Shown piece by piece: positions 22,345 to 33,332 of a stretch of DNA of 64,000 bases. A program made the translations under genes and the position numbers. The first letter of the stretch is position 1; every line of letters starts with the position of its first letter. Below the pieces are notes generated by a model. It had not been told where the DNA came from. It worked only from the letters and a program-made list of their open reading frames with translations, and did no database searches. This stretch comes from Neoceratodus forsteri (taxonomy: Eukaryota; Chordata; Ceratodontiformes; Ceratodontidae): the NCBI GenBank assembly GCA_016271365.2, contig CM057456.1, positions 884,550,001 to 884,614,000 on the forward strand. The letters are read 5' to 3'.

Positions 22345-24118
22345 GTAGGTAGGTAGACAGAAGCAGGCTTACGCCCATCGAGTCTGTCTCCTACCTTAGT
22401 GGGGCCACTTTGCAGAGTCTTTATGTAGCAGATAACTATCTACTCTAGCTTTGAATGTGTCTAAAGAATCAGCAGACACAACTTCTCTAGGCAATGTGTT
22501 CCATAGTTTCACTGCTGTCTCTGTAAAATATCCCCTCTTTATGTTTCTCTTTGAAAGTACCAATTCAATCTGTTCACTATGGCATCTCAAATTTATGTAC
22601 CTTTCATTATATTATAATCCCAGGCTATTCATAAGTTCCTTGTCCCTTAACAGTTTTAACATTTGCGGCACATCTCCCCTCTTTCTCCTCGTCTCCAAGG
22701 TATATAGTCCCAACTCTCGCAGTCTCAGTTCATTGGGTTTTGCTCTAAGTCTTGTGATCTTTCTTGTTGCTCTGTGTTGAACCCTCTCTATATTGTTAAT
22801 GTCCCTCTGCAAGTATGTGCTCCATAATGGTGCACAATCATCCAGATGTGGTCTTATGTATGTTTTATACAGTGGGAGTATACAATTTTCTTTTTTAGAA
22901 GCAAAGGCCCTTCTGATACAACCAAGAATTTTATTTGTTGTATTGATGATCTGATTACAACGTTTGTTGAATTTAAGGTCATTATTAATTATTATGCCGA
23001 GGTCTCTTTCACTGTCTACTGTCCTTAATATTCTCCCATTTAATTTATACATGTTAGTTTCATTTTTTTGGTTCTAAATGCATGACTGCACACTTTTCTG
23101 CATTGAAGGATAAACCTTGTGCCCATACTTCAACAACCTCCAGATCCTTTACTAGTTTACACATTTGTTCATCTATAATCACTGTGGCCCCTAATTTGGT
23201 ATCGTCCACAGACTTTATCATCCAGTTGTTGACCTGGTTGTTCATATGTGCTACTCAAGGACTGAACAAGACAGGTGCCAACAATGACCCCTGAGGGACC
23301 CCACTTAACATCTCTTCCGACAAGGTACCTCTTATCCTCGTCCTCTGGAACCTTTTGTCGAGCCAACTATAAATCCATGTTACTAATTTACAGTCTATTC
23401 CCAGCTCACAGAGCTTTTTAATGAGTGTATTGTGTGGAACATTATCAAAAGCTTCTGGAAGTATAACTATATTATATCCACAGGGGAATTTTTATCTAAT
23501 GCCTGGCTTACCTTTACATAAAATACCAATGTATTGGTTACACAAGATCAATTTTTCCTAAAAACATGCGGTCTGTAATCCATTAAACTTTTTGATATCA
23601 TATCTGCATCAAGCGTTTCCTTGATTATGGTTTCCATTATCTTGCCTGGACTTGACATTAGGCTTATAGGCCTATAGTTTGAAGTTACTGACCTATTTCC
23701 CTTTTTGAAGAGTGGCACGACTATTGCCCATCTCCAATCCTCCGGCACCTCGCCAGTCCCAGGAGGTCTACTGTATTAAACAAAACTGCTAAAGGGCCTG
23801 CCAGCCACTCTCCAACTTCCTTAAGCAATCTGGGGTTTAGCTTGTTAGGTCTAGATAACTTACTAATGTTTGATTTATTTAGATTGTTTTCTCCGTTTCA
23901 GATGTGACATGGTCTATAAGGGTGGGTGCAGTTTCTGTTGTATTATACATTTTGTTAGAGTGACCTAATTTTATGTTGCAATGTTTAGTGTAAACGGAAC
24001 AAAAGTACCTGTTAAAACCCTCAGCCATTAATTTTGATTCTGTGATTTCTTCGAGTCCATCATTTAGTGGTCCCACTGATCTGTCAGTTGATTTACAGGT
24101 ATTATTGACATATGCTAG
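22345..24118 (-). mobile_element. CR1-like LINE (CR1-B type, copy 2), 5'-truncated
   Basis: Its 3' end on the minus strand shows GACTCGATGGGCGTAAGCC and a TAGG/CTACC microsatellite-like terminus (22345-22360). Coding remnants run upstream to about 24080. It is cut off near 24118, where the plus-strand CR1-C copy begins, giving a head-to-head arrangement. Closest in sequence to the split CR1-B at 2.4-4.6 kb. Confidence 0.83.
22396..24080 (-). pseudogene. CR1-B ORF2 remnant (linker and RT)
   Basis: Linker: EITESKLMAEGFNRYFCSVY (24080-24000). RT: MPEDWRWAIVVPLFKKGNRS, NYRPISLMSSPGKIMETII (23748-23548), a decayed central part, then SVDDTKLGATV (23245-23060) where the catalytic YADD has become SVDD. 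C-terminal block: SERDLGIIINNDLKFNKRCN, LYKTYIRPHLDDCAPLWSTY, IERVQHRATRKITRLRAKPN (23052-22612), and TAVKLWNTLPREVVSADSLD (22590-22396). Broken by frameshifts. The loss of Tyr-Ala before Asp-Asp alone would disable it. Confidence 0.85.
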
Positions 24119-24289
24119 GAGGCAGTGGACATGCAGACCCAAAGGCTCCGAGAAGAGGAAGTCAATGAACCTCCTCCCAAAAGGGATGGAAGAGGTCTGG
24201 AGGGAGGAGATGGAAGGGGTGAGAACACAGTTATCAAAGGATGGAGGGGTGAGGAACACATAAAAAGGGTAGGTGGGTGTGCTCACAGA

Positions 24290-26801
24290 GGGGAGAAATG
24301 TGAGGAGAAGAATATAAGGAAGGGAAGAGAAGGAAGGTCAGATTCTAGGTGGAGGGTGGTGTCTCTAAACAAGATGGATGACCTGCAGACACTATTAGCA
24401 GACAGGAGGGTGGACATAGTGGCAGTAACCAAGACTTGGGCAACACCACACCATGATTGAGACCTTGCGATCCCAGGATACAAACTGTACAGGAGGGACA
24501 GGGTAGTTGGGAAGGGGGGAAGGGTGGTAGTTTACATCAGGGAGGGAATAACTAGCACGAGGGAGATGTTGGAGGAAGGGAAGGTGGAGACATCATGGCT
24601 TCAGTTGCAGTCCAATAGAAGGAGAAAGATGAGGTTGGGGGTGATTTACTGACCACCCAACCAGGATGGGGAGAGGGGCAGGGAACTGAGCTCACAAATA
24701 TTGGAAGCTGCTGGGAAAGGAGAGGTGGTAACTGTGGGGGACTTCAACCTGCCCAAGGTGGACTGCAGCATGCCATTCACAATATGTGCTAGGAGTTAGG
24801 TGATCCTGGAAGGACTGCAAAATGAGTTCCTGACTCAGGGCATCATAGAACCAATAAGAGTAGAGGCAATTCTTCATCTGGTGCTCACAAATGGGGAGCA
24901 TGTATGGGAAATAATGGTCAAGGAGTCTCTGGGTGGGAGTGACCATTGCACTGTGTGGTTCAAGTTGGATATAGGCAGAGAAAGCATCCTGACTAAGATC
25001 AAAATCTTGGATTTTAGGAGGGAAGACTTCAGGAAGATGGGCAAAGTGCTAAGGAGCCACCTAGCAGGCATCAGACCAGATTTGGGGGTGGACCAAAGGT
25101 AGTTCATCATTAAGGAAGGAATACTGGTTGCCACAGAGGAGTGCATTAGGATCAGTGGGAAGAACAAAAGGGCCAAAGCACCCAGTTGGTTCAGTTCTGG
25201 TGTCATTCAGGCAGTAAGGGAAAAGAGGATAGCCTATAGAAAATTCAGGAACACCAAGAGAGATGTGGCTAGGGAAAATGACCTAAAGTTGACTAGTGAG
25301 GCAAGTAAGAAAGTCTGGCAAGCTAAGGCACAGAAGGAGCTACAGATAGCTGAAGGAATTAAGAAGGGGAAGAAGGCCTTCTTTCGCTTTATAAGTGAGA
25401 AAAGGGACAAAAAGGACGGGATTGTTAGGCTTAAGAAAGGGAAGGAGTGGCTGGAGGATAACAGGGAAAAGCAGAGGTATTAAATTTATACTTCTGTTCT
25501 ATCTTCACTGGGGAGAAGGATGGATCAGTGCCTTCAGGAGGGAGAAGAGTAGCAAGGCAGGAGGGGAAAATTTAGTGACAGAGGAGGACAGAGTGAGGGA
25601 GAGGTTGCTGGCATTGAAGGTGAACAAATCACCAGGCCAAGACAGAGTACATCCAAGGGTACTAAGGAAACTGGCTGAGGAACTGGCAGGGACACTGGCA
25701 GGCCTATTTAATAGTTCACTAGAGTCAGGCATGGTACAGCAGGACTGGAGAACAGCACATGTGGTGCCCCTCCACAAAAGCAGTCCCAAGGATGACCCAT
25801 GAAATTACAGACCAGTCAGACTGACCTCAATTGTGTGCAAGCCCATGGAGACCATACTTAATGAAAGGTTGGTAGAATATCTAGAGAAGCATGGTCTCCA
25901 GGATGTGAGGCAGCATGGGTTCATGGGGGGGGGTCATGTCAAACAAATCTGATTGACTTCTTTGACTGGGTCACTAAGACAGTAGACAGTGGCCAAGCGG
26001 GAGACATCCTCTATCTAGATATCAGCAAGGCCTTTGACTCTGTGCTCCACAAAAGGTTGATCAGAAAGTTGGCAGATCTCTGGGTTGGGGATAAGATGTC
26101 CAGATGGGTGGGAAACTGGCTGAGGGACAGAACCCAGAGGGTGGTTGTGGGGGAGAGCTATCTGGTACCACAGAGGTTGCCAGTGGGGTCCCACAGGGCT
26201 CGGTGCTGGGGTGGTGTTGTTCAATGTCTTCATCAGTGACATTGGGGATGGCATTAAGGGCAAAATGTGCCTATTCATGAACAACACCAAGCTCTGCAGG
26301 AGAGTGGACACAGCTGAAGGGATACTGGACCTACAGGACGATCTGGAAATCTGGTGAGGTGGTCTAGGATCTAGAAGCTTGGCTTCAATGCCAAGAAATG
26401 CAGAGTTATGCACACTGGAGCCAAGAACCCCAGAATGGAGTAGTACCTGGGTGGAGTCCAGGTATCTGCATTAGAGGAGAAGGAGGACCTGGGAGTGATG
26501 ATCACTAGTGACCTGAAGCACTCCACACAGTGTAAGAAAGCAGCAGCAATGGCAAACAAGATGATGAGATGCATAGCTAGGGGGAACAGTCATAGGAGAG
26601 AGGAGGTTATACTACCCTTGTACAGGGCGCTGGTGAGGCCTCATCTAGAGTATGAAGTTCAGTACTGGTGCTCACACCTCAAAAAGGACATTAACCTGCT
26701 GAAGAAGGTCCAGAGGAGGGCTACAAAGATGACAGCAGGTCAGCAGGTTAAGGCATATGAGGAGAGGTTGAGGGCACTGAACATGTACTCCCTGGAGGAA
26801 A

Positions 26802-26836
<35 letters not shown>

Positions 26837-27070
26837 ACATGACTGGGACCTTCAAGTGCTTGAAAGGGATAAATAATGTGGATAAGAAGGGTCTCTTTAA
26901 GCTGAGTGGCAATCATAACACAAGGGGGAACAGCCTTATGCTGGAGGGGGAGGTTTAGGAGGGAGGTCGGGAAGCACTTCTTCATGGAGAAGATGGTGGA
27001 CACTAGAAATGCATTGCCAGAAGAGGTGATCTCATTGAAGACAATGGGCAGCTTCAATAGAGGCTGGAAC
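24290..27070 (+). pseudogene. CR1-C ORF2 remnant (endonuclease + RT)
   Basis: Endonuclease start: MDDLQTLLADRRVDIVAVTK (24375), then a frame change. DFNLPKVDCS-like near 24740, ILHLVLTNGEHVWEIMVKES and SDHCTVWFKLDIGRES (24800-25000). Linker with AQKELQIAEGIKKGKKAFFR (25265-25483). RT: SPGQDRVHPRVLRKLAEELA (25395-25802), DILYLDISKAFDSVLHKRL-like (25985-26060), FINDIGDGIKGKMC, then FMNNTKLCRRVDT, where FADDTK has become FMNNTK, losing both catalytic aspartates. C-terminal [20 protein letters not shown] (26495-26842). Several stops. Confidence 0.86.
26804..26833 (+). repeat. (GA)n microsatellite inside CR1-C
   Basis: About 30 bp of uninterrupted AG repeat. It expands a GAGAG word in the CR1 C-terminal coding region, at the Leu-Glu-Glu-Ser-Arg-Glu-Arg position. 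It adds a run of alternating Arg and Glu codons in one frame. Confidence 0.9.
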
Positions 27071-27235
27071 AGGCATAGGGGGAAGGTAAGGATCATGGGT
27101 AGGGAGGATGTGAGGAGTTGGGGGGGCAGGAACAGTAGCTCAAGCTGTGGACCCTGCAATACTCACAGACTAGACAGACCAAATGGCCTTCTTCTGCTGG
27201 CTTCTTCATATGTTCATATGTTTGTATGCCAACCA

Positions 27236-28289
27236 GTTCCATAAGGGAGGTTAGTGTTAGTTGCTGATGAGTTGCAAGTCAGGTAGGCTGAGGCAGCAGA
27301 AACAACAAAAGAAACTGCTAGGGAAGGCAGGAGCATATGGGAACCAAAACTAGGGAGCAGTAGCTGCTAAAGTGAACAACAACAGAACCCAGAAGGGAGT
27401 GACTGCCAGGCTAGGAGCCAGGTGCAAAGATTTAAGGATTGTAGTTGAACTGAAAGATTGCTAAAGGCATGGAAAAAAGGCAAAATGGGAGCCTGAATGG
27501 CACAAATCAAAAGCAAATGATGAAGGCAAGATACTGGGAAAACCAGAAAGCCCAAAAAGAATCAAAACTGAAAGAAATGCAAGGTACATAAGAAGTTGAC
27601 TGCAGCAGTAATAGATGAATGAGAGAAGCACAAAATGTAGTCAAGAAGGTAGAAAGAAAAATAATGACCTAGAAAGACGGAGAGACACAAACCAAGCAGA
27701 AAGTCCAAAATCACAAAGAGGAGGTGGGAGACAAACACTGGAAGAAAAGGAGGGGGAAGACCCAGCACAGCCTCCTGCTGTGGCAAAGAAACAATGCTTT
27801 CTGAGTGAGGGTGGAAGAATCTGGCTTAAATAGCTCAGGCAGTGGGAATGGCTGGTTGCTCCCACCCACTGAACTGCAGGCACAGCATTTGAAAAATAAA
27901 AAACATTCTAGGAGTTTCTCCCTAATGATTCATTTGTCCTAGTACAGTATTTCCAAAAGGATATGTCCCTTCTGCCCTGTCAAAGGCTTTTTCCACATCT
28001 AGTGACAGGGCTCTCAGAAATGCTTGAATAGTGCATTATCCACTTGAGATCAGTATCCATGGATAGCTTACATACTATACGTGTATCTGGGCAGATCAAC
28101 CCTGATAAAAAAAATAATTTGCCCAAATAGTCCTGCATTATCCAGGTAATGTATTAAAATATTGACCCATTACCTAATTCTTGCAAAAGAGCAGGCTTAC
28201 AATTGCCATGGTCTGGGGTATCCTGAAGAAATGCAAACCAGAAAGTAGACGTTTCCAGGTCGGCTGGTGCTCGCAGTAAATATGAGAGG
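27236..28289. other. unassigned region
   Basis: Purine-rich plus strand (27300-27830) with many AGAA/GGAA words and no recognised motif; the sequence from 27840 on is AT-rich. No termini, tails or coding signatures were found. Confidence 0.4.
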
Positions 28290-28974
28290 CAAGAAAATAA
28301 AGAAATTGCCACATAAACAGCTAAACCAGATATAAAGTCTTTCTCTGACTTTGTTGCAGAATTTGAAGTTTAGTCTAGCATTTGTGCTCCATCAGACAAA
28401 CATGTAAGGGGTCTAGACACCTGACATTTCATGCATCTGCATTCACTTTATCAAAGGACACTGCCCTTATAGCTAAGATCCTTGAATACATTCTAAAGCA
28501 CAGTGATTGTTGTTAAAAAAAACTGTGTAAATCAATCAAGGAAGTAAACATTTAAAAACATTGTAAAACAGTAGTCAAGATTGCTGTGAAATACTGGCTT
28601 CTTGGAAACTAGCTCACAACCACAAAAGGTATGGTGGGGGAACACTTAGGAGACATCACTAGTCAGAATATGGACAATGCCCTAGTAAGCCATATTGTAG
28701 AAAAGAGCAAATCATAAATTTTGAGGGGTTTTGGGGCATTGAGAGGGTCAGATTAGGTCCAGTGTGTTTTTATGTGTGTGTTTGTGGGGGGCGGGGGGGG
28801 ACTTTAAAAACCTGCTTTTAAGAAGGGAGTCCTTTTGTATACATAAATTCTAGACTCCCTGTGTGTTTGTCTGATGGCTGCACATTTGTTTGAATAGACT
28901 GAATACTGCAACAAAGTCAGCATAAGACTTTATAATTGGTTTAGCTGTTTCTGTGCCTTTTTTTTGTTTTCTTG
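28290..28974. repeat. 685-bp foldback: ~126-bp imperfect inverted arms
   Basis: The left arm (28290-28416) and right arm (28849-28974) are reverse complements over nearly their full length. Shared words on one strand are TGTTTGTCTGATGG, TGCAACAAAGTCAG, AAGACTTTAT and TGGTTTAGCTGTTT, ending in CAAGAAAA/TTTTCTTG at the outer edges. The 430-bp loop is AT-rich and has no coding signal. It could be a nonautonomous DNA transposon or two head-to-head copies of a PLE-type end: CTGATGG followed by GACTAAAC is reminiscent of the hammerhead layout. No target duplication was seen. Confidence 0.75.
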
Positions 28975-29189
28975 TGTCATGAAGAAGGTACAGATTATCT
29001 GAGCATTTGTACTGTCAATGGAGTTGGCTGACAGCTTGCACAATGTGTCTTGGTTTTGCAGTAATCAAACAGTGGGTTTTATTACATTCTTAAGCAACTC
29101 TTTATTCCAGCATAAATTGTACTGCATAGAGAGGAGCAAACTCGTATCTAACACTGGGCATTCTGGCTGTCTCACTCTACATCCTGTTA

Positions 29190-29365
29190 GTCACATGATC
29201 ATTACAATTCCTGGTATCTAGTAGTACCCTCCCTCCCTCACATTATCCCATGTAAATTGAGTTCATGTCATCCTGTGGTACCCTCTTTGGCACTCCCCTC
29301 CCTCGTCCTATCATGTTTAAAATAACAGTCCTTGGTGTCCAGTGGGCGCCCCCCCCACCCTCTGC
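29190..29365 (+). repeat. degenerate minisatellite (CCTGGTGTCCAGTGG family), sense
   Basis: Repeats of a unit containing CCTGGTATCTAGTAGTACCC, TCCTGTGGTACCCTC and CCTTGGTGTCCAGTGGGCG followed by C runs. The spacing (about 55-75 bp) is irregular and the units are diverged. Same unit as at 32420-32695 (+), and in reverse complement at 29720-30050. Confidence 0.6.
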
Positions 29366-29719
29366 TCCAACCCTCCAATGGTGACTGGCAAGCCCTCCAA
29401 TCACCTCCTTTAGTGGCCACCATCCAACCCTGGACCTTTATTGCAAACAGCCATTAAAGAAACACTGTGACACTCCCCAAAATGAAGCTCAGAATCACAG
29501 TTTCAGCTAGTGATATCTTGCTGCACACTGCAGAAACCAATGTAATCCAATGTGATTGACTCAAGTTTGTCACATAGAAAGCTGACATCCAGTTACAGAC
29601 TGCCTCACCATGATGAGTGGACCTGTACATGCTGTACAGCTCATAGTGTCACACTTTTTCCCAAACTGAACTAAGCAGCACATATTTTGTAATCACTGTT
29701 TGTGATAAAGATCCTGGTT

Positions 29720-30050
29720 AGATGACAGCTAGCTGAGGAGGTAAGAGGAGGGCTGTGCCAGTCATTGTAGTGGGAATGGAGGAGGGGGTGAGACTGCCAC
29801 TGGATACAAAGGACTGCTATTTTACATGGATGGGGTGATGGAGAGGGTGTTACTGGATAGTAGGGACTTATTAGATGAGATAACATGACAGAAGGGGAAG
29901 CCAGTGGATGCCAGGGTCTTATAGTAATTTATATGGGACTGGGTGAGAGACTGGTACCACTGGATGCCAGTGATGTCTTGAATGGAATGGGATGTGGGCG
30001 GATGCCACTGGATACCAGGGACTGCTTTTTTAACTGGGGGGGGGGGGTAC
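29720..30050 (-). repeat. degenerate minisatellite (CCTGGTGTCCAGTGG family), antisense
   Basis: At least four units with TGCCACTGGATACAAAGGAC, TGTTACTGGATAGTAGGGAC, CAGTGGATGCCAGGGTC, TACCACTGGATGCCAGTG and TGCCACTGGATACCAGGGAC, ending in a G13 run. Unit length is about 60-75 bp. It is the reverse complement of the units at 29.2-29.4 kb and 32.4-32.7 kb, so the family has spread in both orientations. Confidence 0.65.
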
Positions 30051-30889
30051 CACTGTGATACAGAGTTGGAAAAGATTTAAGATCCATGACTGAAATCCGA
30101 TCAGACCTTCAATTGGATTTATGATTGGATCTTGGATTTTTCTGACTATTCATCAAGTCCTAGTTGGATTGATCTGGTCCTATCCAAGTACAGTACCTCT
30201 AGTCAATAAGCACTTCTAACTAATGTGACTGCAAGCTGGGCCCCCTATGTTTAGAAAATGTTTTATATTTGGCAGTTGGCTAGATGCTAGGGCTACACAG
30301 AGTGAAAAAAAAACTATCTCTTTGAAGCAGTTGGAAAAAGACTGTGACACTTTGATTTGACAAGAAGCCAGGAGCAGGGCTATAGAAAACACAACTCATA
30401 TTGCCTAGTTTGAAGAGCCCTTGACACCACGGTGACAGCTTTGTAAACATATAAGTACCAACATTAGTTTATATTTCATATACTTACCAGCCTCTTACAC
30501 TTTACTTATGGACATTTCATGAAATGATTTTCTAGCACCTGGACATCATCTGCTCTTGTTACTTGTCTACAAATTAGTGACATAATAACCCTCTGTTTGT
30601 GACATCACAATAGGTTGCTGTAGAAATGATTATGTCACAACAGAGGATTACAGTATTACTTCAAGACAACCAGCCTGAGCAGAGGAAGGCCAAGTGATGG
30701 AGAGCTTGTTTTTATGCACACATACTCAGTAGCAAAGAGCAATGTGAACCTACGTTCCCTATCCCCCTGTCCAAAGATTATGACTCTGGGTCCCTCAAGA
30801 TGCTACGAAACTGCATCCTGTACTAAATTTGACCTGGGACCTTCCATATGCTCCCAGTTGATGTAACCGACTAAGTAAGCTTAAGCCAG
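30051..30889. other. unassigned region with a small hairpin
   Basis: No coding signal. An imperfect hairpin occurs at 30585-30656: AACCCTCTGTTTGTGACATC pairs with GATTATGTCACAACAGAGG. The remainder shows nothing I can assign. Confidence 0.4.
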
Positions 30890-31045
30890 GACTGCATAAC
30901 CTTGTATTATTACATTATTACTGTATGTGTATTTTCTTGAGTTTTACTCTGTACTTTTACTTTGATCTGACGTGGAGCCTTTGCAAAAGAGTCTATGACT
31001 CAAAGGATTGTAATTCTGATTCTATTCAATAAATAAATAAATACA
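30890..31045 (+). mobile_element. 3' end of L2/Rex1-like LINE (family E), 5'-truncated
   Basis: Ends ACGTGGAGCCTTTGCAAAAG, CTCAAAGGATTGTAATTCTG and an AATAAATAAATAAATA tail. Corresponds to the fragment ending near 3995. No RT sequence is retained. Confidence 0.65.
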
Positions 31046-31661
31046 TACCAGAAATATCTGAGTGATAAGTTGAATTCTGTCTAAATATTATGAGTAAATC
31101 AGTTTTTTTATGTAAGTTATACAAATTCAATTTGTGTTTCTTTTTTATTCCCTTGTCGCTCAGTTCCCACAGAATACTCCTCTCCCCCTGCAGTGCATAT
31201 ATACACCTTCCAGCCCTCCTCTTCAGCTATTTTATCTTTTATTTTTTCATTTTCTCAGTTTGTGTAAATAGTAAATAGTAAACTTTGATTGGTCTATTTT
31301 TTCATTAGCCCTTGCTCCAAAATCCTTGCCCTCTGCTGCCTCTCCCAGGCCATGACCACCATAATACACCAATGTTTTCAGGAGGACCTGCTGCTTCCTC
31401 AGAGTGGCGGTCCTTTTTAGCTCTTGTTTCATTGCCTATAGACAGTTATAAGTAAACTTGGCAATAAAACTGTCATTCTGAAATTTAATGTTGAGTGAGG
31501 CAATTTATTTTTCTTCCTGTAATTGATTACAAGAGGAATCCTTGGATTTTTTTTTAAAACTGAGTAATGAGAGTTAAGACTGACCTGTGCTGTTGAGCTG
31601 ACGTGATGTACAATCGTGCGATTGTATTTGAACAATTTCATTTCTTGATTTATCTTACCCA
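31046..31661. other. unassigned region
   Basis: AT-rich with T runs. Small open frames on both strands have no recognisable motif. No tails or inverted ends were seen. Confidence 0.4.
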
Positions 31662-31853
31662 CTTTATATAGAGGATAATGAATGGTGGGCTATCCATAAC
31701 AAGCATGGGTAGCCTTCGAGAGGTTGCCAGTGGTGACTGTTTAAACCTCGAGAGCGAAGCTCAAGAGGTTTTGATCACCATGGCAACCTCGAGATGGCTA
31801 CTCTCACTTGCTATGAATAGCGGTCCATACATTGTCTTTTATAGTGTATGGTT
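31662..31853. repeat. palindrome 1: ~190-bp imperfect hairpin
   Basis: Arms 31662-31752 and 31760-31853 are reverse complements around a ~7-bp centre (AGCGAAG). The inner arms carry CGAGAGGTTGCCAGTGGTGA against CTCGAGGTTGCCATGGTGAT (reverse complement of the right side). The outer arms carry GGCTATCCATAACAAGC against GCTATTCATAGCAAG. Consistent with a foldback or MITE-type element. Non-coding. Confidence 0.75.
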
Positions 31854-32019
31854 CACTATCATATGAAAATCTATTCATATTAGAGCCTTTATAACATAAT
31901 GTCCCCTTACTTACTTTGTCATTTATTTTCTCTGCGCCACTATCCTCTGGTACAGTATAGCTGTTGTGGCTGCTTATGAGTTGGGGGAAGTTCGCGTACA
32001 TGCATGTGCAATCATGTTC

Positions 32020-32100
32020 TAAGTTGTTGTGCTGCACTAGCTACACAGCTAGTGCAGTATAACAAACTAGCTGACGTAGCTAGTACAGCATAACAACATT
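32020..32100. repeat. palindrome 2: nested hairpins, ~80 bp
   Basis: CTGCACTAGCT-ACAC-AGCTAGTGCAG is an 11-bp perfect stem with a 4-base loop. ACTAGCT-GACGT-AGCTAGT follows. The two together also form a larger hairpin, because GTTGTGCTGCACTAGCTACA pairs with TGACGTAGCTAGTACAGCAT and AACAAC. Short and non-coding. Confidence 0.75.
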
Positions 32101-32419
32101 TTAGGAGGGATGGCTTTCCATCCCTAACAACGTTTTACCATACACTATATGTATGTTATTTATTTAATTATTGATTAATATAATTGTAATTTGTTGATGA
32201 GGAAAGGAACACTGAGCTGGGACAGTTCATTTTCCGGTGTATCCTGAGTAGTGGTGGGTGAAGTGCATTAAAGTCGCTACCCGTAGTGTTTCACATAGAA
32301 CCCAAACTTCAGGTCATATTACGGGTAGAGAAGTGAATAACTATGCATCCAGAAGTAACGTGAAGTTCCCATTTATGTGGGTACTTCGTGTTACTTCAGG
32401 GTGCATAAAAAACATCTAT

Positions 32420-32695
32420 TTTGTTTCCTGGTGTCTAGTGGCCCCCACCCCCACCCTATCAGACAGTACCCCACCCACTTCCCCAACCACAAGTTGGATC
32501 CTTTAAAAAATGTATTATTTTACCTGGTGTCTAGTGGCCTCACACCCACCCCACCCTGTCAGGTAGTGCCCCAACCCTGCTCCCCGACCCCGAGTTGGAT
32601 CGTGTAATTACTTTCCTGGTGTCTAGTGGCCCCCCCCACCCTGTCATGTAGCACCCCCACCCCTTCCCCCAACCCTGATCGGGTGGGCCACTGGT
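32420..32695 (+). repeat. minisatellite, ~92-96 bp unit x 3
   Basis: CCTGGTGTCTAGTGGCC begins at 32427, 32523 and 32615, followed each time by CCCACCCTGTCAG-type sequence, TAGTGCCCC, an AACCCT or GACCCC word and GAGTTGGATC. Copies differ by small indels and substitutions. Related to the arrays at 29.2 and 29.7-30.05 kb. Confidence 0.85.
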
Positions 32696-32795
32696 ACATC
32701 TCTCCACTCACATCCATGGCTGGCAGCCCACCTAACTCAGCTCAATGAGTGAGCGCATGCTTGTACAAGCACGTGCTCATTCACTGACAAGTTGC

Positions 32796-32990
32796 GGTAA
32801 TTTACTCAGTCCTGCAGAGGTTCACAGAAGGGTAGGGAGCTGCTTTGGTCACTGGCAGGGGTGGTGGGATGGGGGGAATGGGTCCACAACTCCATTTTCC
32901 CCATCCCACTTCCCCATGAAACACCAGAGCAGCCCCTTCCCCTTCTGTACACCCCTGCAGGACTGAGTAAATTTTGTGTCGGTCCAAGTT
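32796..32990. repeat. palindrome 3: ~190-bp hairpin
   Basis: Left arm AATTTACTCAGTCCTGCAG ... ACAGAAGGGTAGGGAGCTGC; the right arm, read in reverse complement, is AATTTACTCAGTCCTGCAG ... ACAGAAGGGGAAGGGGCTGC. The arms continue to a centre near 32893 (GTGGGATGGGG in both). As a result the two strands encode similar but meaningless peptides here, which is an artefact of the palindrome. Probable MITE or foldback. Confidence 0.82.
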
Positions 32991-33191
32991 CACTTTGAAC
33001 ACATGTTTTGCACATATGTGAAGAATTTGCACTAATGAGCACTTTTGAACTTTTTTCCATGAGGTTTTCTTTCTGAAAGTGAAAAAAACAAAAATTATGA
33101 GGTTTTAACCCTCGCTGTCTATCCCCAGTGCTCAAAATAAATAATTCCCGCATAACCGACCCTTGCTCTGGGCTGAGGAATTTAATTAAGC

Positions 33192-33332
33192 AATAAGGCA
33201 CGACGGGGGGCATTATGGTGGGATAACGGCCTGCCTCGGGTGGGTTGAAACATGAGGTGAAGACGAGTGCTTCCACCACCCAAGAAGGGCCATTAGCCCA
33301 CCATAACACCCCCTCCCCCGGAGTGTCTTATT
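33192..33332. repeat. palindrome 4: 141-bp hairpin, MITE-like
   Basis: The left end AATAAGGCACGACGGGGGGC and the right end in reverse complement AATAAGACACTCCGGGGGAG are followed in both by TTATGGTGGG and AACGGCCT or TAATGGCCCT. The inner part (CGGGTGGG against CTTGGGTGGTGG) also pairs, so almost the whole unit folds on itself. Flanking sequence shows no clear duplication. Confidence 0.8.

Larger units (their letters stand above)
24119..27235 (+). mobile_element. CR1-like LINE (CR1-C, copy 2)
   Basis: Plus-strand copy of the family at 4.65-9.55 kb: the last part of ORF1, a complete but broken ORF2, and the 3' end GACCAAATGGCC ... TTCATATGTTCATATG at about 27175-27225. It is 5'-truncated within ORF1. 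It meets the minus-strand CR1-B copy at 24118. Confidence 0.87.

Noticed and set aside
32745..33309. Similar peptides on both strands as evidence of a small gene family
   Set aside because: The similarity is produced by a long palindrome (32796-32990) read from both strands.
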